The position numbers and the translations under genes are program-made. Shown here in pieces: positions 52,730 to 64,000 of a DNA stretch of 64,000 bases (position 1 is the first letter of the stretch; each line of letters starts with the position of its first letter). This stretch comes from Candidatus Choladousia intestinavium (GTDB taxonomy: Bacteria; Bacillota; Clostridia; Lachnospirales; Lachnospiraceae), in contig DVGK01000061.1 in assembly GCA_018712785.1 (NCBI GenBank), positions 1-64,000 of the forward strand, given 5' to 3'. Below the pieces are notes generated by a model, which saw only the letters and a list, made by a program, of their open reading frames with translations, was not told the DNA's origin and did no database searches.

Positions 52730-53824
52730 ATGAAAAAGAAACTGTTAGTTGGACTCTTATCACTTGGAATGATTTCGCTTCTCAGCGGATTTGACAGCGC
52801 TCAGACGGCTGATTCTGTTCTGGACAGCATGCAGCAGGCTTCTGCTGAAGCAGACAACATGAGCATGGAGATGGCCATGAATCTGGATCTGGGCGTTGAT
52901 GTAGGAGACGGCACCACCACCTCCACCATCGCGGTTGCCATGGACGGCGGCTTCAAGGTAGACTATATCCTCAGCCCCCTCTCCATGATGATGGACGGCT
53001 CTTTCTCCATGTCAGCCATGGGCCAGAATCAGGATATGTCCATGACCATGTACATGGTGACCAATGAGGACGGCCAGGTAGACTCCTACGTTTACACAGA
53101 GGATTCCACCACAGGTGAATCCGGCTGGACGCACAGCTCCGCAGATATGGGCATGGATCTTGACGCTCTCATGGAAATGCAGAGCAGCATCACAGCCGCT
53201 GACTATGCGGAGTGGGGCCTTACCTTTGAGCTGGCTCCGGAAGCTGCGGATGTAAACGGAACAGAATGCTATCTCTTAACTACCTCCATTGATTCCACTA
53301 CTCTGTCCACGATGATCGATAAAGTAGCGGAACTCAGCGGAGAAGCGATTTCTGACGAAGATATGGCTACCATTGATCAGGGGCTTGCTTTCCTGGATGG
53401 TCTTGTGATGAATATTGAGTATTATGTAGATACGGCTACTTATCTTCCCATCCAGATGCATATGGATTTCGACGGCACCGACCTCAGCGCCATCAATTCT
53501 CTGATCGCCGCTTCCATGGGCGACGCTGCAGAGGGTACTACGGTAGCCGTAAATCTTAATAACCTCTCCATTGACGCCACTATGAGCTATGGAGATGTTG
53601 CTGAGATTACCGTTCCTCAGGAGGCCATTGACAATGCGGTAGAAGCAGATGAGACAGAAAGCCTGGCAACCTATGAGGATGTCATTTCCGGTACAACAGA
53701 TGAAACAGCTGCCGCAGAGACCACAGCAGAAACGGCTGCAGAAACTGAGACGGCTGCTACTGAAGCCGCAGCAACTGAGACTGCCGCTTCTGAGACAACA
53801 GCTACAGAGGTTGTGGTCGAGTAA
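52730..53824 (+). CDS. Exported protein, DUF6612-like, lipobox Cys replaced
   Basis: 364 residues. A signal peptide (KKKLLVGLLSLGMISLLSG) leads into Phe-Asp where related lipoproteins have Cys, so lipidation is not expected. The body is Met-rich beta-strand sequence (MSMEMAMNLDLGV, YVDTATYLPIQMHMDFDG) like the DUF6612/LppX-type lipoproteins of Firmicutes, which may carry hydrophobic ligands. The C-terminal 40 residues are an acidic Glu/Thr/Ala repeat. AAAGGAATTGGGG precedes the ATG. Expressed from its own strong promoter. Confidence 0.75.
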   Translation: MKKKLLVGLLSLGMISLLSGFDSAQTADSVLDSMQQASAEADNMSMEMAMNLDLGVDVGDGTTTSTIAVAMDGGFKVDYILSPLSMMMDGSFSMSAMGQNQDMSMTMYMVTNEDGQVDSYVYTEDSTTGESGWTHSSADMGMDLDALMEMQSSITAADYAEWGLTFELAPEAADVNGTECYLLTTSIDSTTLSTMIDKVAELSGEAISDEDMATIDQGLAFLDGLVMNIEYYVDTATYLPIQMHMDFDGTDLSAINSLIAASMGDAAEGTTVAVNLNNLSIDATMSYGDVAEITVPQEAIDNAVEADETESLATYEDVISGTTDETAAAETTAETAAETETAATEAAATETAASETTATEVVVE

Positions 53825-53936
53825 AGAATAGAAAGCACACTTGGCAAACCTTCTGTTGTTATAGCTCAAATACTACCCCACAAGCGCGGGAATAGAGCTT
53901 CGTCTCGTTAAAAACAGAATTCTTTTACATGAACTG

Positions 53937-53964
53937 CCGCACAGTTTCTTCCGAAGCTGTGCGG
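53937..53964 (+). terminator. Terminator after the 52730 gene
   Basis: CCGCACAG/CTGTGCGG with a 12-base loop, followed by TAAAATTTATCTTTT. Confidence 0.6.
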
Positions 53965-54004
53965 TAAAATTTATCTTTTCAGTATCATCATTTGGAGTTT
54001 AAAA

Positions 54005-55195
54005 ATGGCCGCAGTCCTTCTTTCACCTTTTTATCTTTTATTAAACTATTACCTGCTGCGCCGGATGCTTCTCTGGTTCTCCACTTTGAACGAATTCCTG
54101 GGACGCGTTTGGTTTGTGGCGCCTTTTACCCTTCTGTTTCTTCTGCTGGTGTTCTCACCTCTGGCAGCCGCCTTTACAAAAGGCAGAGCAAAGGCCGTTG
54201 CCCAGCGAATCTGCAATTACTGGCTGGGAATTCTGATGTATTTACTGATCTTTTTGCTGCTGGCCGATCTGGCAGCTCTGATCTTTCGCCTTTTTCGCCA
54301 TCAGCCTGTATTTTCAAATCCCTCCAGAGGCGTGATTCGAATCGGAGGCGGGATTGTGTTTCTGGCCGTTCTCTCTTTTTCCGGATATGGAATTTTCCAC
54401 GCCAGACACTTAAAGACGGTCCATTACCAGATCTCTCTCTCTAAAAAATCTCCCCTGCCTTCGCTGAAGATCGCCCTGGCCGCCGATTTTCACCTGGGTT
54501 ATAACACCGGCAGAAATCAGATGCAGCGCCTGGTCAGAAAAATCAACAAAATGCATCCGGATCTCATTGTGTTTGCCGGAGATATTTTTGACAATGACTT
54601 TGATGCCATCCCGCATCCGGATCGATTAATCCATGCCTTTCAGGAGCTGAAAAGTACGTACGGCACCTATGCCTGCTGGGGGAATCATGATATCTCTGAA
54701 GTGATTCTGGCTGGCTTTACATTTTCTTCCGGAAAATCTCCCCATACCAGCGATCCCCGGATGAACGCCTTTTTAAAATCCTCAGGCATCCGTCTTCTGG
54801 AGGATGAGACGCTTCTGATTGACGACGCTTTTTACCTCGCCGGCCGCCTGGACGCTTCCTGTCAGGAAAAAAGCGGAATCATCCGGCTTACGCCCACAGA
54901 ACTTCTCTCTTCCCTGAAAAAAGAAAAGCCGGTGATCATCATAGATCACCAGCCTTCTCAGTTAAAAGAATTGTCAGAGGCAGGCGCCGATCTGGTCCTC
55001 TCCGGCCACACCCATGACGGCCAGCTTTTCCCCGGGAATCTTACCACCAGAATCGGCTGGGAAAACTCCCGTGGGCTCCTTACCAAGGGGAAAATGACCA
55101 GCATCGTCACCTCCGGCGCAGGCGTCTGGGGCCCCGCCATGAGGGTCGGTACCTGCAGTGAGGTAGTGGAGATTACAGTGAAATTTCTGCCGTAA
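54005..55195 (+). CDS. Membrane-bound metallophosphoesterase
   Basis: 396 residues. Four hydrophobic helices in the first 140 residues precede a calcineurin-like phosphoesterase domain with ADFHLGY, FAGDIFDND, GNHDIS, DHQP and SGHTHDGQ metal-binding motifs. Relatives of the YkuE/YaeI type hydrolyse phosphodiesters such as UDP-diacylglucosamine or glycerophospholipids; which one here is not known. GGAG lies eight bases before the ATG. The stop is one base from the stop of convergent galT. Confidence 0.85.
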   Translation: MAAVLLSPFYLLLNYYLLRRMLLWFSTLNEFLGRVWFVAPFTLLFLLLVFSPLAAAFTKGRAKAVAQRICNYWLGILMYLLIFLLLADLAALIFRLFRHQPVFSNPSRGVIRIGGGIVFLAVLSFSGYGIFHARHLKTVHYQISLSKKSPLPSLKIALAADFHLGYNTGRNQMQRLVRKINKMHPDLIVFAGDIFDNDFDAIPHPDRLIHAFQELKSTYGTYACWGNHDISEVILAGFTFSSGKSPHTSDPRMNAFLKSSGIRLLEDETLLIDDAFYLAGRLDASCQEKSGIIRLTPTELLSSLKKEKPVIIIDHQPSQLKELSEAGADLVLSGHTHDGQLFPGNLTTRIGWENSRGLLTKGKMTSIVTSGAGVWGPAMRVGTCSEVVEITVKFLP

Positions 55196-55196
55196 C

Positions 55197-56723
55197 CTAA
55201 CCAACATACTTCACAAACCGTAGGAAAGCTTCCCGGCCCTCCGGGGTATTCTTATATACTCCGGCATCCTCCAGTACCTTTTCAAATACAAGGCCCACTT
55301 CCTCCTGGAGAATTTCTTCAACCGTGTCTTCCTGGAAAGTGCCGTACTTCTGTCTCAGCTCATCTGCCCAGTCCGCATGTTTATCCAGGATCTCATCTCC
55401 GCGGATCTGCCCTCCGGTTACAAGGGCTTCTGCCAGAAGTTCCAGCTCGTTTTTCAATCGGGCAGGAAGTACCGCCAGCCCCATCACTTCAATCAGACCG
55501 ATATTTTCTTTCTTAATATGGTGCAGTTCCTTGTGAGGATGATAAACCCCCAGAGGATGCTCTTCGGTAGTAATATTATTTCTGAGAACCAAATCCAGCT
55601 CATACAGCTCCCCTCTTCGTCTGGCAATGGGGGTAATGGTATTGTGAGGCTCACCCTCTGTCTCGGCATAGATAAAAGCCGCCTCATCTGTGTACCCTCT
55701 CCAGGCCATAAGAATCTTGTCCGCCAGATCGGAAAGCCGCCCCGGATCCCCGCCGCTGATGCGGATCACGGACATGGGCCAGCGAACGATTCCCGCTTTT
55801 ATGTCCTCATAGCCCTTAAAGGTGATCTCCGTCTCCACAGGAGCCTTTGCCATGGCGAATTCATAGCAGCCCCCCTGAAAATGATCATGGCTTAAAATCG
55901 AACCGCCCACAATGGGAAGATCCGCATTAGACCCCACAAAATAATGAGGGAACTGCCCTACAAAGTCCAGAAGCTTGTCAAAGGTTGCCTTTTCAATCTT
56001 CATAGGCACATGCTGCGTATTAAACACAATGCAGTGCTCATTATAATATACATAAGGGGAATACTGGAATCTCCAGGGACTGTTGTTAATCGTCACGGGA
56101 ATAATCCTGTGATTTCCTCTGGCCGGATGGTTCAGTCTTCCGGCATACCCCTCATTCTCCATGCAGAGAAGACATTTTGGATAAGAAGTCTGCTTCGCAA
56201 GCTTCGCTGCCGCAATTGCTTTGGGATCTTTCTCCGGTTTTGAAAGGTTGATGGTAATGTCCAAATCCCCGTATTTTGTTTTTGTAACCCACTTTTTATC
56301 CTTTGCGATCCTGTACCGCCGTATGTAATCTGTATCCTGACTGAATCTGTAATAAAAATCCGTGGCCTTCTTAGGGGATTCCTGATACAGCTCCTGGAAT
56401 TTTCTGATAATATTGGAGGGACGGTCCACCAGAAGAGCCATCATCTTTGTGTCAAAGAGATCTCTGTAGCCTACCGTATTTTCTTCCATAAGCCCTGTCT
56501 CATAAGCAAAATCACAGATCTCGCCCAGAGTCTCTTCCAGACTGTCCACCAGCTCTCTTTTTCCTCCCTCATAGGAACAGATGGCAGCTTCTGCCTCTTC
56601 TTCCAGACTGTCCAGATGAAGGGCCTCCAGGATACGGTTTGCCGTATAAATCGCGTCTTCCTTCTCAATCAGTCCCGTGGAAAGGCCGTACTGCACCAAT
56701 TTTACTATACTGTTCTGAATCAT
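55197..56723 (-). CDS. galT: UDP-glucose--hexose-1-phosphate uridylyltransferase
   Basis: About 508 residues, the long Firmicute GalT form: KLVQYGLSTGLIE opening, CLLCMENEGYAGRLNHPARGNHRIIP in pieces, ILSHDHFQGG, and VYHPHKELHHIKKENIGLIEVMG in pieces. It exchanges UDP between glucose 1-phosphate and galactose 1-phosphate in the Leloir pathway. The ATG at 56723 has GGAGGAGG before it. It follows galK by 88 bases. Confidence 0.95.
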   Translation of the reverse strand: MIQNSIVKLVQYGLSTGLIEKEDAIYTANRILEALHLDSLEEEAEAAICSYEGGKRELVDSLEETLGEICDFAYETGLMEENTVGYRDLFDTKMMALLVDRPSNIIRKFQELYQESPKKATDFYYRFSQDTDYIRRYRIAKDKKWVTKTKYGDLDITINLSKPEKDPKAIAAAKLAKQTSYPKCLLCMENEGYAGRLNHPARGNHRIIPVTINNSPWRFQYSPYVYYNEHCIVFNTQHVPMKIEKATFDKLLDFVGQFPHYFVGSNADLPIVGGSILSHDHFQGGCYEFAMAKAPVETEITFKGYEDIKAGIVRWPMSVIRISGGDPGRLSDLADKILMAWRGYTDEAAFIYAETEGEPHNTITPIARRRGELYELDLVLRNNITTEEHPLGVYHPHKELHHIKKENIGLIEVMGLAVLPARLKNELELLAEALVTGGQIRGDEILDKHADWADELRQKYGTFQEDTVEEILQEEVGLVFEKVLEDAGVYKNTPEGREAFLRFVKYVG

Positions 56724-56811
56724 CTTTTCCTCCTCCTGACGCGCCTGCCGCGTCATCAAGGTAGATTTGGAAGTTTCCTTCCAAACTTTCCTTCCGCTTC
56801 CGGTTCACTGT

Positions 56812-57981
56812 TTACAGCTTCTGGGGCCCGTCTCCAATGGAAACCACATAGAAATCTGCTGCGTAACCGATTTTTTCTTTATACACCTTTCCTACATTTT
56901 CTTTGAAATCCGGAATAAACGCGTCTTTCACAATGCTTACCGTACAGCCTCCGAATCCAGCCCCCGTCATTCTGGAGCCGATCACGCCCTCCTGCTTCCA
57001 TGCTTCCTCCACAAGAGTATCCAGCTCCACACCGGTTACTTCGTAATCATCCCTAAGAGAAACGTGAGAGTCGTTCATAAGCTTTCCAAAGGTGTCGATT
57101 TCATTGTTTTTCAGTGCCTCAACCGCTTTTACAGTCCGCTGATTCTCATATACCGCATGGCGAGCCCGGCGTACCCGAACCGGATCTTTGATGGCATCCT
57201 TGTGAGCTTCAAATTCCTCTTCTGTCAGCTCACCCAAAGACTGGATGCCGCAGACGGTCTGAAGCTCTCTCAGTGCTTCCTCGCACTCGCTTCTGCGCTC
57301 ATTGTATTTGGAATCTGCCAGCCCCCGCTTTTTGTTGCTGCAGGCGATGACAATCTGCGCTCCCTCCAGATGAATGGGCGCATACTCATATTCCAGTGTG
57401 GCTGTATCCAGGAAAATCGCGTGATCCTTTTTGCCCATGGCAATGGCAAACTGATCCATAATCCCGCAGTTTACTCCATTGAAATTCCGTTCTGAATACT
57501 GGCCGATAAGAGCCAGATCCTGATTGGATACCTGAAATCCGTACAGTTCCCGGAGAATCGCCCCTGTAAGCACTTCAAGAGAAGCGGAGGAAGAAAGGCC
57601 GGAGCCGTTGGGAATATTTCCGAAAATAGCCAGATCAAGCCCCTGCTCCATCTTCATTCCTCTTCCGGCAAAGGCCCACATAACTCCCTTGGGATAGTTA
57701 GTCCATCCTGCCTCCTTCATAGGCGTCAGAGAATCCAGATCGGATTCGATCACTCCCAGATGATCAAAATTGGCCGAATAGAACCGCAGCTTCCGGTCCT
57801 TCCTCTTTCGAACCGCTCCGTAAGTCCCTATGGTAAGGGCGCATGGGAAAACGTGTCCCCCATTATAATCTGTATGTTCGCCGATGAGATTCACTCTGCC
57901 CGGAGCGAAAAAGACTTCCGCTCCCGCAGCGTCCCCAAAGGCTTTCTCAAAATAGTCCAGCATCTGCTGCTTCATATACAA
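56812..57981 (-). CDS. galK: Galactokinase
   Basis: 389 residues, GHMP kinase: signature GRVNLIGEHTDYNGG, ATP motif NGSGLSSSASLEVL and GAGFGGCTVSIV. It makes galactose 1-phosphate for galT. GGGAGG precedes the ATG. A separate promoter with a palindromic operator lies upstream, with a long structured leader. Confidence 0.96.
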   Translation of the reverse strand: MYMKQQMLDYFEKAFGDAAGAEVFFAPGRVNLIGEHTDYNGGHVFPCALTIGTYGAVRKRKDRKLRFYSANFDHLGVIESDLDSLTPMKEAGWTNYPKGVMWAFAGRGMKMEQGLDLAIFGNIPNGSGLSSSASLEVLTGAILRELYGFQVSNQDLALIGQYSERNFNGVNCGIMDQFAIAMGKKDHAIFLDTATLEYEYAPIHLEGAQIVIACSNKKRGLADSKYNERRSECEEALRELQTVCGIQSLGELTEEEFEAHKDAIKDPVRVRRARHAVYENQRTVKAVEALKNNEIDTFGKLMNDSHVSLRDDYEVTGVELDTLVEEAWKQEGVIGSRMTGAGFGGCTVSIVKDAFIPDFKENVGKVYKEKIGYAADFYVVSIGDGPQKL

Positions 57982-58021
57982 AACCTCCCTCTTAGTTTAT
58001 TCATAATATTCAGGCAGTAAC

Positions 58022-58111
58022 CCGGTCTCTGCATGTGTTTCTCTGCCTGCGGCAGCCGGGCATCCGTCCGCAGCCCTGTCAGCTGTATTTTCGGCTGCCG
58101 GCTTAGACCGG
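58022..58111 (-). other. Structured galK leader of unknown type
   Basis: A seven-base closing helix (CCGGTCT/AGACCGG, 58022-58028 with 58105-58111) encloses a nine-base helix (CGGCAGCCG/CGGCTGCCG, 58050-58058 with 58092-58100) and smaller stems. The nested layout resembles a junction-type aptamer, but I recognise no known riboswitch consensus. Confidence 0.35.
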
Positions 58112-58118
58112 ATGAACA

Positions 58119-58162
58119 TTCCGCTTTTGGCAGACAGGTCAAGCAGTCTGCCGAAAGCGGAA
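58119..58162 (-). terminator. Long hairpin between lacZ and galK
   Basis: A 17-base stem (TTCCGCTTTTGGCAGAC with GTCTGCCGAAAGCGGAA, one mismatch) and ten-base loop. It could end lacZ transcripts or protect the 5' end of galK mRNA, because it begins a few bases after the predicted galK start site. It lacks a T run. Confidence 0.5.
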
Positions 58163-58175
58163 CTGTTATGCTAAA

Positions 58176-58204
58176 ATTGTACCATACAGGTATGGTCAAA
58201 ACAA
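58176..58204 (-). promoter_or_regulatory. galK promoter with palindromic operator in the spacer
   Basis: Minus strand: TTGTTT (58199-58204), 17 bases, TACAAT (58176-58181). ACCATAC-AG-GTATGGT (58181-58196), a perfect seven-base palindrome with a two-base centre, fills the spacer, the classic place for a repressor. The repressor is not encoded nearby. Confidence 0.6.
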
Positions 58205-58213
58205 GCGGAAAAC

Positions 58214-61270
<3,057 letters not shown>

Positions 61271-62554
61271 TTATTTTTTATTCAAAGCCGCCTGCGCATT
61301 CGCCAGCGCTTCATCTAATTCGGTTCCATCCAGCACGGCATTCACTGCCTCCGCCAGCGCATCCGCACCTTCATAATATGCTGTGCCTGTTTCTGCTGTC
61401 TTTTCAATTTCAAGCGATTTTTCTGAATACTCCAGAATCTTTGACAGGGCCGCTCCATCACTGGAAACAGCCAGTGTCTCTTCATACACGCCGCTTTGAA
61501 CGGCCGGTTCATATGCCGCGGCAACTGCCGTTAAGGGAATCAGCGTTCCATAAAGTTCCTGACTGCCGCCAAAGGTAGATGCCAGAAAGTCTACGGCTGT
61601 CCCTGTATCTCCGTCCTCAATCACCATCCAGCTGGTTCCTCCGTTTCCCGCGTAATTTCCCGCGCTTTCCACATTCTCCAGAGCCGGAAGATTGGTAACG
61701 CCCCACTTCCCTTCCTGTTCTTCTGCCTGCCCAAAGGAAGCCAGAATCCCCGAAGTATTTACACAGCCAAGCACATTTCCCTGGATAAGCTCTTCCACAT
61801 ACAGATCGTACTCATCCCACGCCTCAATTTCCCTCAGCACGCCGGAATCAACCAGAGACACATATGTACGGACAGCTTCTTTCAGCACATCATTGTCCGC
61901 AAGATTCAGATTTCCCTTTTCATCAAAAAGGCTTCCGCCTGCAGACTGCACCATGGCCAGAATCAGTCCCGGATCCCCTTTTACCCAGGAGAGAAGGGGG
62001 GTTCCGTTTTCTGCCAGAATCCTTTCCCCGATTGCCTGAAGCTCTCCCCAGGTAATATCTGTAAAGTCCTGGGCCGTATACCCCAGTTCTTCCAGCAGAT
62101 CCGTCCGGTAGCAGGCGATCATTCCTCCCTGCTCAAACGGTACTCCGTAGTTCTTCTCCTGGCTTGTGGAAAACTCCACTGCCCCCTGCTCAAAGTCCGA
62201 AAACAGAATTCCGGAATCTGTCAGATCCGTAAAAAGTTCCGGGGCTTCTGTCAAATACTTTTGAATCCCATAATTCTGCATCAGCAGCAGATCCGGCAGC
62301 CCATCCGTTTCTCCGGTCTTTGCCGCCTGGTCTAATGCTTCTCGTATCTCATTCCAGGAAACCTCCACAGTCTCCATCTGAAATTCCGGATGTGTTTCCC
62401 CATAGAGCTCTGCTGCCTGTCCCAATGCCTGAAAATTTACGTCCGGATTCCAGCACCAGACATTAAGCCGCTCTTCTTCCTGCGCCATGACTGCCGGGCA
62501 CACAGAGCCCGCTGCTATAGCCAGAATCAGAATTTTCCATGTTATTCTTTTCAT
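61271..62554 (-). CDS. Extracellular sugar-binding protein of an ABC importer (family 1)
   Basis: 427 residues. The signal peptide (ITWKILILAIAAGSVCPAVMA) appears to be cut by signal peptidase I after AVMA; the Cys in it is not in a proper lipobox, odd for a Gram-positive binding protein, which usually needs a lipid anchor. The body is a family 1 solute-binding fold (LNVWCWNPDVNFQALGQAAELY, WGELQAIGERIL, SAGGSLFDEKGN). The ATG at 62554 has AAAGGAG before it. No permease genes adjoin it, so the importer must be completed elsewhere. Confidence 0.85.
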   Translation of the reverse strand: MKRITWKILILAIAAGSVCPAVMAQEEERLNVWCWNPDVNFQALGQAAELYGETHPEFQMETVEVSWNEIREALDQAAKTGETDGLPDLLLMQNYGIQKYLTEAPELFTDLTDSGILFSDFEQGAVEFSTSQEKNYGVPFEQGGMIACYRTDLLEELGYTAQDFTDITWGELQAIGERILAENGTPLLSWVKGDPGLILAMVQSAGGSLFDEKGNLNLADNDVLKEAVRTYVSLVDSGVLREIEAWDEYDLYVEELIQGNVLGCVNTSGILASFGQAEEQEGKWGVTNLPALENVESAGNYAGNGGTSWMVIEDGDTGTAVDFLASTFGGSQELYGTLIPLTAVAAAYEPAVQSGVYEETLAVSSDGAALSKILEYSEKSLEIEKTAETGTAYYEGADALAEAVNAVLDGTELDEALANAQAALNKK

Positions 62555-62573
62555 TCTTCTGCTCCTTTCATAC

Positions 62574-62596
62574 AACAGTTCTGTGCACGAACTGTT
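62574..62596. promoter_or_regulatory. Inverted repeat before the sugar-binding protein gene
   Basis: AACAGTT, nine bases, AACTGTT, just upstream of the ribosome site in the leader. It may be an operator or an mRNA hairpin. Confidence 0.4.
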
Positions 62597-62637
62597 CTCT
62601 TTCTTATCAACGCCCCCTCACTGTCATTTATGGGGCT

Positions 62638-62643
62638 ATTGTA
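62638..62643 (-). promoter_or_regulatory. Possible -10 of the sugar-binding protein/lacZ unit
   Basis: TACAAT on the minus strand with no recognisable -35, as expected for a promoter that needs an activator such as the adjacent AraC protein. Confidence 0.3.
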
Positions 62644-62704
62644 TCACCAGTTTCCATCCTATGTGAGCATATTCAATCACAGACTTCGCAAATTCGATCA
62701 CTTT

Positions 62705-63664
62705 CTATTCCCATCCATCATAGTATTCAATTCTGTACTGTGAAAGCCTTCCCTGATAATTTTCCGGCGACTTTTTCCATTCCCTGGGCGTCACTCCCAG
62801 AACCCGCCGAAAATTTCTGTTGAAGGTGGAGACACTGACAAATCCTGACTGAGCTGCCGTAGCCGCTATGGATTCCTCAGTCTGCTTCATCCGCTGGCAG
62901 GCCCTTTCAATTCGTATATAATTCACATAATCCATAGGCGACATTCCCATAGACTGAGCAAATAATCTCCGAAGATGGGATTCGCTTACATGGCAGGCCT
63001 CCGCCAGATCCTCTGCCCGAATTTCATGCATATAATGAAGACTCACATATTCAAAGGCTCTGGAAAGATGCTGCATTCCCGCTGTCTCCCGCAGACCGTT
63101 TTCCTCCCCCGCGGGATTTTCTTTGCTGTTTCTTGAAATCTCCACCAAAAGCGCTCCCAGAAGCCCCCGCACTGCCTCCTGATATCTCTCCTTTTTTTCA
63201 TCCATTTCCTGAAGAATCATCACAACCAGACGGTACAGTTCCGGCGCTTCCTCTCTGCTTTTGCAGAAAGCGCCCCGGGAACAGCGGGATAAAATCCACT
63301 CGCTCAGCCGCCGATCCTGTCCATACAACTCTTCCACAATCTTCTGTACGTCCAGAAACAGGAACTCCCACCTGCTGACTTCTCCTCCCGGGCTTAAAGT
63401 AGTGTGCGGAAACTTCCCCGGGATCACAGAAATCATTCCTCCGCAGAACGGGTATTTTTTCTCCTCCAGAACCAGTTCCCCAGTTCCCTCATAGCAGCAT
63501 CCGATTTCCATCAAATTATGAAAATGAAGGTCTGTTACTAATTTCTGGTTCCGGTCAAAGCCATAGGACTGATTCCACTGCTCCCCCAGCAAAGCCAGCA
63601 CCGGTTCCCCATAAGGAATTTCGTAATAGCGAAATTCCATCTGTTTTTTCTTTTTGTTTCCCAT
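62705..63664 (-). CDS. AraC-family transcriptional regulator
   Basis: 319 residues. An N-terminal cupin-like sensing domain (residues about 15-100) is followed by the double HTH: RAEDLAEACHVSESHLRRLF and SIAATAAQSGFVSVSTFNRNFRRVLGVTPREWK in pieces. Such proteins activate sugar genes on binding a sugar. It lies directly upstream of the sugar-binding protein and lacZ, its likely targets. The ribosome site is GAGGGACGG. Confidence 0.9.
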   Translation of the reverse strand: MGNKKKKQMEFRYYEIPYGEPVLALLGEQWNQSYGFDRNQKLVTDLHFHNLMEIGCCYEGTGELVLEEKKYPFCGGMISVIPGKFPHTTLSPGGEVSRWEFLFLDVQKIVEELYGQDRRLSEWILSRCSRGAFCKSREEAPELYRLVVMILQEMDEKKERYQEAVRGLLGALLVEISRNSKENPAGEENGLRETAGMQHLSRAFEYVSLHYMHEIRAEDLAEACHVSESHLRRLFAQSMGMSPMDYVNYIRIERACQRMKQTEESIAATAAQSGFVSVSTFNRNFRRVLGVTPREWKKSPENYQGRLSQYRIEYYDGWE

Positions 63665-63986
63665 CCGTCCCTCATTCCCTTATATACAAAAATTCTGCCC
63701 ATCCAGAAGCGCCTGCCCTTGGGGGAGCAGGCATTCCGTACCGCAGTTTCTCTGTTATCTGCGCAGATCTGAGTGAACAGTGCCCAGTTGCCAGCAAAAT
63801 AGTTACAATTTTTCTGTTATATTATAGACTTTTTCCGTCATTTCTGCTATTCTTTTACAAAGAGTTTATACAATGTCTCTGCCGGATTGCTACTGATCAC
63901 TCCGCTTACAGCAACAGTCAAAAACTAACTGTACCCTTCGGTTTCCAGCAGGCAGGAGAATAAAAAGATGATACAGGAGGACACAA
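63665..63986. other. Intergenic region between the AraC gene and the next gene
   Basis: 322 bases separating divergent genes. I see a GCCTGC/GCAGGC hairpin at 63711-63732 and AT-rich stretches around 63810-63880 that may hold promoters for both sides, but no convincing hexamer pair. Confidence 0.4.
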
Positions 63987-64000
63987 ATGAGTGAGGTAAA
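63987..64000 (+). CDS. Start of an unidentified gene (partial, runs off the window)
   Basis: ATG at 63987 preceded by ACAGGAGG seven bases upstream; the frame opens MSEV and leaves the window. Confidence 0.55.

Overview
The window reads as a chromosomal segment of a spore-forming Firmicute of class Clostridia, most likely a Lachnospiraceae member with close to even base composition. The evidence is a spoIIA operon, spoVAA/AB, spoIIE, yabP/yabQ, a clostridial set of L,D-transpeptidases, and a purine pathway that ends in an archaeal-type IMP cyclohydrolase plus a stand-alone AICAR formyltransferase. No rRNA, tRNA, CRISPR array, insertion sequence or prophage was seen. It is largely housekeeping and sporulation core with small accessory patches.

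Layout. 1-2.9 kb (minus): HAD phosphatase, L,D-transpeptidase, an ArsR regulator with a very long Lys/Glu tail, and the first codons of another gene. 3.1-7.9 kb (plus): a Gld-type ABC exporter operon (ATPase, permease, GldG-like and DUF4340 accessory proteins). 8.0-9.3 kb: a decayed PadR/DUF2812 cassette and a fructosamine-kinase-like gene. 9.5-11.6 kb (plus): a DUF5655 protein and twin esterases. 11.7-19.4 kb (minus): a membrane protein, a ferredoxin-type aldo/keto reductase, a large unknown membrane protein, a shikimate kinase-acetyltransferase fusion, and a foldase lipoprotein with a huge acidic insertion. 19.6-26.8 kb (minus): mfd, pth, murF and a second L,D-transpeptidase. 27-39 kb (minus): a GH13 amylase, then the conserved block ftsH-hpt-tilS-spoIIE, divIC-yabQ-yabP-rqcP, hupB, mazG and a phosphohexomutase. 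39-46 kb: the AICAR formyltransferase/IMP cyclohydrolase pair behind a ZTP riboswitch, an ABC-class ATPase, an oxidoreductase and spoVAB/spoVAA. 46-53 kb: ldh, spoIIA operon, a zinc-ribbon/TPR membrane protein and folC. 52.7-55.2 kb (plus): an exported protein and a membrane metallophosphoesterase. 55.2-63.7 kb (minus): a galactose/lactose locus (galT, galK, lacZ, a solute-binding protein, AraC regulator).

Regulation that can be read directly includes a ZTP/ZMP riboswitch with terminator in front of the two genes that consume ZMP and finish IMP synthesis, a Rex-type operator over the ldh promoter, a spoIIE promoter with perfect hexamers 21 bases apart (the Spo0A-activated architecture), a sigma-E-like promoter before yabPQ, and a perfect palindrome filling the spacer of the galK promoter. 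Three further structured leaders or small-RNA candidates (at about 29.3, 52.4 and 58.1 kb) match no family I recognise.

The most unusual protein-level observations are the shikimate kinase-maltose acetyltransferase-like fusion, a SpoIIE without its membrane region, an acidic Glu/Ala/Ser/Thr insertion inside a parvulin-type foldase domain, and the recurrence of the same acidic low-complexity composition in several exported proteins. I did not find a clearly new multi-gene defence or mobile system.
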